Below are positions 58,126 to 64,000 of a DNA stretch of 64,000 bases, one piece after another. The position numbers and the translations under genes were made by a program. The notes beneath the pieces were generated by a model. It saw only the letters and a list, made by a program, of their open reading frames with translations, made no database searches and had not been told where the DNA came from. Each line of letters starts with the position of its first letter. Position 1 is the stretch's first letter. Source of the stretch: Mucidula mucida (lineage: Eukaryota; Basidiomycota; Agaricomycetes; Agaricales; Physalacriaceae); NCBI GenBank assembly GCA_015501055.1, contig JADNYV010000145.1, forward strand, positions 31,260-95,259. The letters are read 5' to 3'.

Positions 58126-58229
58126 ACGCATGCTTTTCTGTATAATATGCCCCAATATGATCTATGCCTGGCTACCTTTTATCTGGCGCGACTTGGCGAG
58201 ATCTTCTGGCACGCATCTTTTCTCTTCTC

Positions 58230-58770
58230 GGCTGCGGGCACCGTAGGTATGCAGAGTTAGACACTGAAGAATGTGGAGAGGTAAGTCAAGGATCACAACA
58301 GCTGATCTACGTCCAGCCATCCCGATGGAAATGAGAATTCTGTGTTCATCACATTATGATCACAGCGACTCCAAAGTTCAAACTAGAGGTCAGCGCCGCT
58401 TAAATCCAACACTTCCATTCGCCTCCTCTCTGCGTTGCCTTGAGAAAGATGTACGTTCTTCGTTTCAAGATCAAACATACGGGACTTGCCATCATCCGAT
58501 GCGCAACCACCGATGCGCCACATTACTAACGTAACGGATCTTAGTGCCTCATCCTCTGAGACGCGAACAAATATATTGAGACGCATTGTTCCTTCAGTCG
58601 GGGAGAATAACGGGCAGTGCCTGAATCTACCGGTCGGTCTCAATTGGCTTTCTGCTACCCTCGGCGCTGTCATTAAGCACAATGCTAGGTACCGAATGTG
58701 AGTTTTCTCTTGCATTCCCCATTCTACTGTGTAATCTGCGAAAATGTTTGAGGTCATGGATGGACAATGT
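58230..58770 (+). pseudogene. Decayed partial copy of VPS26
   Basis: Similarity to the Vps26 gene just upstream, in the same order and orientation: a piece like PDSNNS (PDGNENS), then KFKLEVS like IKMEV, then KMYVLRFKIKHTGLAIIRCA followed by TTDAPHY, matching [20 protein letters not shown] and TTGAPPNQY. The 3' end (GAGGTCATGGATGGACAATG) matches the sequence after the Vps26 stop (GAGGTCATGGATGGGACTGT). Stops and gaps interrupt all frames. Introns cannot be judged. A tandem partial duplication followed by decay is the simplest explanation. Confidence 0.7.
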
Positions 58771-59386
58771 ATAAACTACATCGCCTGGACTGGGATTTAC
58801 CACATTTGCTATCGAAATCTGGTCAAATGACGCTCATTTCTTTCGTGAGGAAACGCTTGTCCTCGCGTGATATACAGAGAACATTCCGGCAGCTTCTAGC
58901 TGATGCAGGACGTGGCGGTGCGTGGCGATGTGCAACACGAGGTAAGGACACGCTTTTTATTCAGCGGACAATGTATAGTCGCATTAAATAGATAGCTAAA
59001 CAAATTGGAAATTCTCGACAGACGATATAATGCAGTGATTGTTGTTTATGTATTTCACTATGAGCAATGCTAAATGGATGGAATGTAGCAAGTGGGTGGG
59101 GAATGGTGGTGGAGAATACGATCCATAGAAATATTTATCGCGGTCATGTCTGGGCAACAGTCAGCACAGCGCCGACGAGAAGCGAATGTTTGGATACGCA
59201 CAGTCGTTAAGTCATTAAAAGGGACGAGTTGGCCAATGCGATGGTTGGCTCGTCGGCGGGAAAGGGACATTATCTATCGACAATCAGTGAACGGCTTTGC
59301 GCTGTCATTGGGAGGAAACCCACTCCGTGATCCCCAATAGTTTTGGCTGGCATAATGCCCAGCACCAGGCGGCGCATAGTCTGCCG
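58771..59386. other. Low-information stretch
   Basis: Only short open frames on both strands (for example 59092-59340) with no domain. AT-richer than the gene blocks. Nothing firm is recognised. Confidence 0.4.
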
Positions 59387-59831
59387 CTAGTCAGTAAAGT
59401 TGACACTCAAGTAAAAGGAAATCGTACTCGGCGACTGCTGCTGCTCCAGCGACATCCGTGCCCACGCGGCAGCCAATTCCTCCTCGTCGCGATCGGCGGC
59501 TTGAGCAGCCAGCCGATCATTGACGGCCTGAAAATCTTGAGCCGTCGGCATCAACATCTCTGCGCGACGCGACCGCTGCAGCTCCAGCGACGTCGGGTCT
59601 GTGCAAACATTAGGGCGCTGCACAGGACGGGGACGATGAGAGACCTGTGAACCCGTGGTACGCTCCTGCGTACTGTTGCGCGGGCCGCAGCAACAGGCTA
59701 TCCTCAAAGTTGCAGGGGACGCCAAAGTCGTTTACTGGGACATCGGGTTTGTCCACGACATGGGGCGCCCCCTGGGCCGTCTTGACATACTTCTTGAGGT
59801 CCTCAACTTGACACTGGCGGGGCTGGGGCAT
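59387..59831 (-). pseudogene. Broken ORF pair of unknown family
   Basis: Two minus-strand frames overlap. The upstream one reads QVEDLKKYVKTAQGAPHVVD, FEDSLLLRPAQQYAGAYHGF; the downstream one reads RPVQRPNVCTDPTSLELQRS, MLMPTAQDFQAVNDRLAAQA and EEELAAAWARMSLEQQQ. They look like one protein split by a frame change near 59620, or joined by an unrecognised intron. Composition is protein-like, and its setting beside retroelement remains suggests a mobile-element-related gene, but I do not recognise the family. Confidence 0.35.
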
Positions 59832-59847
59832 TCAATCCTTCGGTTTT

Positions 59848-59906
59848 GGGGGGGGGGTTACTGCTAATCTTGAACAAAGATGGTGGGTGGGGGTGGGGGC
59901 AGGATC
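59848..59906 (+). repeat. G-rich tract with quadruplex potential
   Basis: A run of about 10 G (59848-59857) is followed within 30 bases by GGTGGGTGGGGGTGGGGG, giving more than four G-runs of three or longer on the plus strand. Confidence 0.55.
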
Positions 59907-59941
59907 AAGACGATCCGACCCGCTCTAATAGTAATAGGCGG

Positions 59942-60249
59942 TTAAATGACGGTGGGAATAGCCAGCGGAGGTTCAATTGTTGCTCCAAATAGACTCGCAC
60001 TTTTCAAAAGTCCGTAGAGGTTCATGGCGTTATCCCCTGTTGGTGAGGACACAAAGAATGGAATGCTCGATTCGTACTGCGTGGGCCCCAGCATTCTCTC
60101 GTTCGGGTAAGAACGTAGGCCATCGTGATGTAGGAAAAAAGAATATTTCGCGCAGTATGTAGACAATTGTGAAACAGCTTCATAACATGGTCGCTGTCAA
60201 GGGCTCCAGGCAGTTGATCTTTAGAACAGATCGACGGAACTGCAGTCAT
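59942..60249 (-). other. Possible protein fragment, unknown
   Basis: Two minus-strand frames overlap: DQLPGALDSDHVMKLFHNCL in one and HHDGLRSYPNERMLGPTQYE then SSIPFFVSSPTGDNAMNLYG in the other. The second ends with a stop at 59942. It looks like a degraded coding fragment with a frame change near 60165. No family is recognised. Confidence 0.3.
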
Positions 60250-60834
60250 GCATCATATTCCGAGGGCATGCTTTCTTCATCCTTTCTGAATGAGATCTAC
60301 ACGAGGCGGTTACAAGTTTTTATGGAGTAGCCCTTTAGCTCAAATAGATCGGCTCGGAGAGTAGACGCAGCAGGAGGAAAACGAGGTAGATCGAGCTCTA
60401 ATATAAGCGCCAGACTCATATCAGAATGACAGAGCACTCTCCATTTGTATGTATAACTTGACAATCAACTAGTAATGTGTAGAAACGCCAGGTCGATTAT
60501 CGATCACTCTGGCGGTCATTTCCTTTCCGGGAACTGAGAAGCGGGAACGCCACTAACTCGAAGGGACCTCAAGCACGCAACAAATTTTGCAATTGAGCAA
60601 GAATGGTACATAAGGTAGTATGTGAAATATGGTAAACCAACAGCAAGGCATCTGCCTATGTACACTATGAGAAATAGACAAGAGCATATACTACTATACA
60701 GCCCTAGGCTAACTATGATATTCCAAACTGGAAATAATGATAACAAAGCAGAACAAAAGCAAACATCAACCACCCATCAATTCATCTCCGTATCCTCCAC
60801 AAGAAAGTCTTTAACGAGACAATCATACTGATGT
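60250..60834. other. Low-information, AT-rich stretch
   Basis: A minus-strand frame at 60516-60773 is hydrophobic only because the DNA is T-rich. No gene, RNA or repeat is recognised. Confidence 0.4.
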
Positions 60835-61146
60835 TCATCCTCCCTGGGCTTCCTGCAGTTTCTGTCTTTTGTTATGCTCCCACTTTGCCTTCTCTGATGC
60901 ACGCCACAGTTCTACCTGTCAAGAGATTGAATCAATGTCCTTGGCAATGGCATCTCTGGCCTGTGCTTGCTTCACATTGTTGTTGCCACCTTCCCAAAGG
61001 ATAGCAAGGTTAACCTCAATCTTGCAAGCAATCAGACTTCTTATGCACAAGGGTAGAACTCTAGGCCATACCTTTTGTGCAAGCTGTCCAAGAGACTCAG
61101 CAAGGCCACTGCCAACCAAAGCTGCAGCAGTGTTGAGTTGCTCCAT
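60835..61146 (-). pseudogene. Unknown ORF abutting a solo LTR, one premature stop
   Basis: From ATG at 61146: MEQLNTAAALVGSGLAESLG, QLAQK, a possible intron, then EGGNNNVKQAQARDAIAKDI and DSIS followed by TGA, after which the frame stays open as QVELWRASEKAKWEHNKRQK and LQEAQGG to a stop at 60835. TGA in place of CGA (Arg) at the break would be a single C-to-T change. The start codon is 2 bp from the end of the LTR at 61149-61574. It may be part of a mobile element or a host gene whose upstream region was replaced by the LTR. Family unknown. Confidence 0.45.
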
Positions 61147-61148
61147 AT

Positions 61149-61574
61149 GTTAGCGACTGACTATAGCCACGAGACTAAATCAGGTACCACAGAGAGACTC
61201 AAGGGAAAGAAGCGTTCACGTTCGTAGAACTAGGCTAGGCCAGGTGTATAAATAAGATCGGAACTAAAGTACAATGATACTACACTACTGCTTATATACT
61301 AGTAAGTCTGTGTTTGGGACTCCTTGTCCATACGCGTTTCCACTAGGGATGCTCTACGCCCTTGACCCATATACAATAGGGAGTCCATGAGGTATCGGCA
61401 TGTATGATGTCATCCATGTGTTGGGTGTGTGTCCGACATGAGTACGGCTTTGGTAATGAAAAGGAGTATGATCGGTGATGAAATAGATGATGAAACAGTC
61501 CGTTGGTTGATAAGACAAGCCCCCCAATAAGATATGATAAGATTGGAAATGTAAAAATATGGCGATTCATAACA
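61149..61574 (-). mobile_element. Solo LTR, reverse orientation
   Basis: 426-bp copy, in inverse orientation, of the LTR at 61767-62295. Read on the minus strand it begins TGTTATGAATCGCC and ends GTCGCTAACA, giving 5-bp inverted ends TGTTA/TAACA. Similarity stops exactly at both ends. It lacks about 100 bp from the middle of the other copy, around the ATACAA junction. No clear 5-bp target duplication flanks it (CCATA versus TTACC), so it may be an old or rearranged remnant. Confidence 0.8.
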
Positions 61575-61766
61575 TTACCCTCTCCTTAAGGCGCAAGTTC
61601 CATTCTGCGCCAGAGTCGCTCCATGAGGGCCGCAGAGGGTAGTGTGACATCAAGGGGTTCAGTGTCAGGTAGTGGCATGGGTCGGAATAAATGTGATGGG
61701 AATTGCAACATGGGGACTTCAATGCGAGCAAGCGCGGGTGGCTTCGGCTTGTTCAGATATTGTTGG

Positions 61767-62295
61767 TGTTATGAATGACCATATTTTCACACTTTCACAT
61801 CTTATCATATCTTATCGGGGCCTTGTCTTATCAACCAACGGACTGTTTCATCATCTGTTTCGTCACCGATCATACTCCTGTTCATTACCGAAGCCGTACT
61901 CATGTCGGACACACGCCTAACACATGGATGACATCATACATGCCGATACCTCATGGATTCCCCATTGTATACACACCACCGACACTCGTAGCACACATGG
62001 TCGTTTCAGTATTATTACTTACATGCAGTTACCACTCGTATTTAATGGTTTCACGGACTAGTAGCATACAACACTGGGTCAAGGGCGTGGAGTTATCCCT
62101 AGCGGAAACACGTATGGACAAGGAGTCCCAAACACAGGCTTACTAGTATATAAGCAGTAGTGTAGTATCATTGTACTTTAGTTCCGATCTCGTTTATACA
62201 CCTGGCCTAGCCTAGTCTTACGAACACGAACGTTTTCTCTTTCAGTTCTTGCTGTGGTACCTGGTTGAGTCTCGTGGCTTAGTCAGTCGCTAACA
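61767..62295 (+). mobile_element. 5' LTR of a Ty3/gypsy-type retrotransposon
   Basis: 529-bp LTR starting TGTTATGAATGACC and ending GTCGCTAACA. A TATA element (TATATAAG, about 62147-62154) lies in the second half, 140 bp before the LTR end, as expected for U3. Its inverse partner at 61149-61574 defines both ends. Downstream come a 600-bp leader and gag. The primer-binding site directly after the LTR is not an obvious match to a common tRNA 3' end. Confidence 0.8.
62147..62154 (+). promoter_or_regulatory. LTR TATA box
   Basis: TATATAAG inside the LTR, conserved in the inverted solo LTR, and positioned to drive the element's transcript. Confidence 0.55.
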
Positions 62296-62892
62296 GAAGA
62301 TCGGAACTACTTCCTACCACCTACCACACATCCCTGATCGTCGATCAGCACTTTGCTGTTTGATCATCACACATTCCCCATACCCTTTCCTGTTTACAGA
62401 TCGACGGATTCCTAATCCCAGCGCACGTCCGCATACGTGTGTATTGGTCCCAGTAGCGCCGGCTAACAGTTAGAGATAACTGCCTCGGGTGCTGGAAGTA
62501 GCCGCTCTCACGAGAACGAACTTTTGGCAGTTGCACTTCAGTGGGCGCTGTTTACGGGTCAACCCCCGTTCCCAGGAAAACTTCGGCTTACCTCACACCA
62601 GAGGGACGTCGGCTGGGCAATTGCGAACTTGTGACGAGCTCTTGGGCTCCGTAGATACGTAGTCAGTAGTCGGTAAAATAGTGTAGACAGTTACGATACC
62701 TACCTACTTTACTTACCTTACGATACACATCATCATTCCCCACCCTACCAAGTCCTGGATTCTATTTCAGATCTAGGCGATCCCTCCCTATTCATCCAAA
62801 CCTCTATTCCCTCACCCGTTTCATCCAAATCCGCATCACCCATATCCCCACTTTCACCCTTTCACTCTCCGATCCCATCACCCCGATCCATC
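62296..62892 (+). other. Retrotransposon 5' leader
   Basis: Untranslated region between LTR and gag. The last 130 bp are very C-rich (repeats such as CACCCGTTTCATCCAAATCC). No gene is contained. Confidence 0.6.
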
Positions 62893-63819
62893 ATGTCCAA
62901 CGAAGCACCCGAAGCCGCTCATCACACACCCGCTCATCACGCCAATGACGAAACCAAAGGCCGATCCCTTGTCAACAAGCCTTATGACTATGACGGGGAC
63001 AAGTCCAAGTACAAGAGCTGGTGGCGATCGATGTTCACATACATCCGTGACAAGAAGAATAACCTCACATCGGACTCCGAAAGGATTGATGTTGTTCTCT
63101 CCTACATCCGAGGAGATCACGTTGATGCATGGGTCCAGAACTACTCGGACCAGAATTTGACGAGGAGGAAGAGGAATGGACAGTCTCTTGGACTGAGTTC
63201 AAGGAGAACTTGAAGGAGCGATTTGTGGACTCCAACCTCGCGCGAGATGCGCAAGATCAGATCGAACGGTTGCGCCAGGGGCAAGACACCGCTCAAGATT
63301 TCTTTCAGAAGTTCGAGGTCCTGCTTACTCAGGCGGAATACTCGAAGGATGACGCATTTGTCGTACGACTTCTCGAGACCAATGTCAACGAAAGATCATC
63401 GACCAGATCTATGGCAGCCGAGATGGGTTGCCAAAGAAGTACAAGGATTGGAAGGCACAGATCATTCAGATCGATCAGCTATTGGAGAAGGCGGGCGGCG
63501 AGCAAGAGGTCCGGCATGCAGGCCCGGCCCCTAGCTCCGCAGGCGGCTACATCGAGAGCAATCCTACGAACCCACCCCCGATGCCGACCACACGACGAGA
63601 TGCCACCGGCGTTACCTATGGAGGAGCCGGCAGGCCGATGGACATCGACAATGCACGTCGAAGAGGACTTTGCTTCAGCTGTGGCGAACACGGCCACGTC
63701 AGCAGGTTCTGTCCGAAGAAGGGTCGACCCCAGACGATTCGGGGTTTATGGACCGAGATGAATGACGAGGAAAGAAGAAGCTGGCCGAAGAGTTGGGTTT
63801 TGCGAAGCTCCCGCAGTAG
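62893..63819 (+). pseudogene. Gag of a Ty3/gypsy-type retrotransposon, three apparent frameshifts
   Basis: Capsid-nucleocapsid protein. Start MSNEAPEAAHHTPAHHANDE at 62893. Capsid-like part: YDYDGDKSKYKSWWRSMFTY, DSERIDVVLSYIRGDHVDAW, then in another frame WTVSWTEFKENLKERFVDSN, QIERLRQGQDTAQDFFQKFE and a further frame GLPKKYKDWKAQIIQIDQLL. The nucleocapsid has one CCHC zinc knuckle, CFSCGEHGHVSRFC, in the same frame. It ends EELGFAKLPQ at 63819 in a third shift. The frame changes at about 63158, 63391 and 63774 each equal one missing base. Pol would follow beyond 63819; only its first codons are inside the window. Confidence 0.82.
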
Positions 63820-64000
63820 AACGCAGTCCTGCCGGAGCAGTCATCAAGGAAAAGTCGTCAGATGCAGAATCTATTTATAGTACTGGTACTGATACACCTA
63901 AAATATCATCGACGACTTCACCAACAAAACCTGCGAAAGAAAGATTTGAGCCAAATACGCCCGAGTGGATCGCACAACGGCTAAGAGAGGATGAGTGCGA

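Noticed and set aside
62296..62320. Primer-binding site after the LTR.
   Set aside because: The sequence does not match the 3' end of a tRNA that I can name with confidence.
1..64000. CRISPR arrays, rRNA genes, bacterial operons.
   Set aside because: No regular short repeats with spacers, no rRNA-like sequence, and all genes have eukaryotic introns.

Overview
The window looks like nuclear DNA of a mushroom-forming basidiomycete (Agaricomycetes). Genes are densely packed on both strands. Almost every gene is cut by many short GT-AG introns of about 45-58 nt, and the protein set is fungal: a Zn2Cys6 regulator with a fungal-specific domain, Utp7, Pho85, Ufe1, a Dicer with a fungal C-terminus, EthD proteins, a CPL1-like secreted protein, an F-box protein and a MYND protein. 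I cannot name the species. Coordinates and splice sites below come from reading the sequence by eye, using reading frame, family conservation and GT/AG signals.

Layout. 1-2263: 5' part of a C6 zinc-cluster transcription factor (-), divergent from a secreted double-psi beta-barrel protein (2472-3396, +). 3628-9139: four-gene block on the minus strand or between: divergent beta-tubulin, Ufe1/syntaxin 18 and the Pho85 kinase. 10740-18072: PRXL2-like thioredoxin-fold protein (+), F-box protein (-), Ssu72 CTD phosphatase (+), Utp7 (-). 18715-26072: proteasome alpha-2 (+), omega-like GST (+), short Zn2Cys6 protein (+), aldehyde dehydrogenase (-), COX8 (+). 26191-36899: 5'-truncated Dicer (-), CCDC90/DUF1640 mitochondrial coiled-coil protein (+), SDR (-), GH127-like enzyme (-). 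37508-42745: PYM (-) and CSN3 (+) sharing a 66-bp promoter gap, then an ABCG half transporter (+). 42781-45570: a 1.4-kb tandem duplication carrying EthD genes and EthD relics. 45798-58125: CPL1-like protein (-), K+ channel (-), FMN-binding oxidase-like protein (+), MYND protein (+), Nup96 (-), His-rich protein (-), GPN3 (-), Vps26 (+), ribosomal protein eS30 (+). 58230-64000: a decayed accessory region with a Vps26 relic, broken ORFs, a solo LTR and, in the opposite orientation, the 5' LTR and gag of a Ty3/gypsy-type retrotransposon that runs off the window.

Most of the window is ordinary core biology (RNA polymerase II CTD cycle, ribosome biogenesis, exon junction complex, COP9 signalosome, nuclear pore, retromer, proteasome, SNARE). 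The genes do not form one pathway. The most interesting points are exon architecture (microexons of 4, 9, 12, 12, 13 and 16 nt, and two likely GC-AG introns), a Dicer locus with no recognisable DExD/H ATPase half, the EthD segmental duplication, and opposed LTRs. Single-nucleotide deletions recur in otherwise well-preserved genes (beta-tubulin, ALDH, Dicer, SDR, ABCG, EthD, gag). All are deletions and none are insertions, so I suspect an assembly or sequencing artefact at least as much as pseudogenisation. I found no convincing wholly new system.
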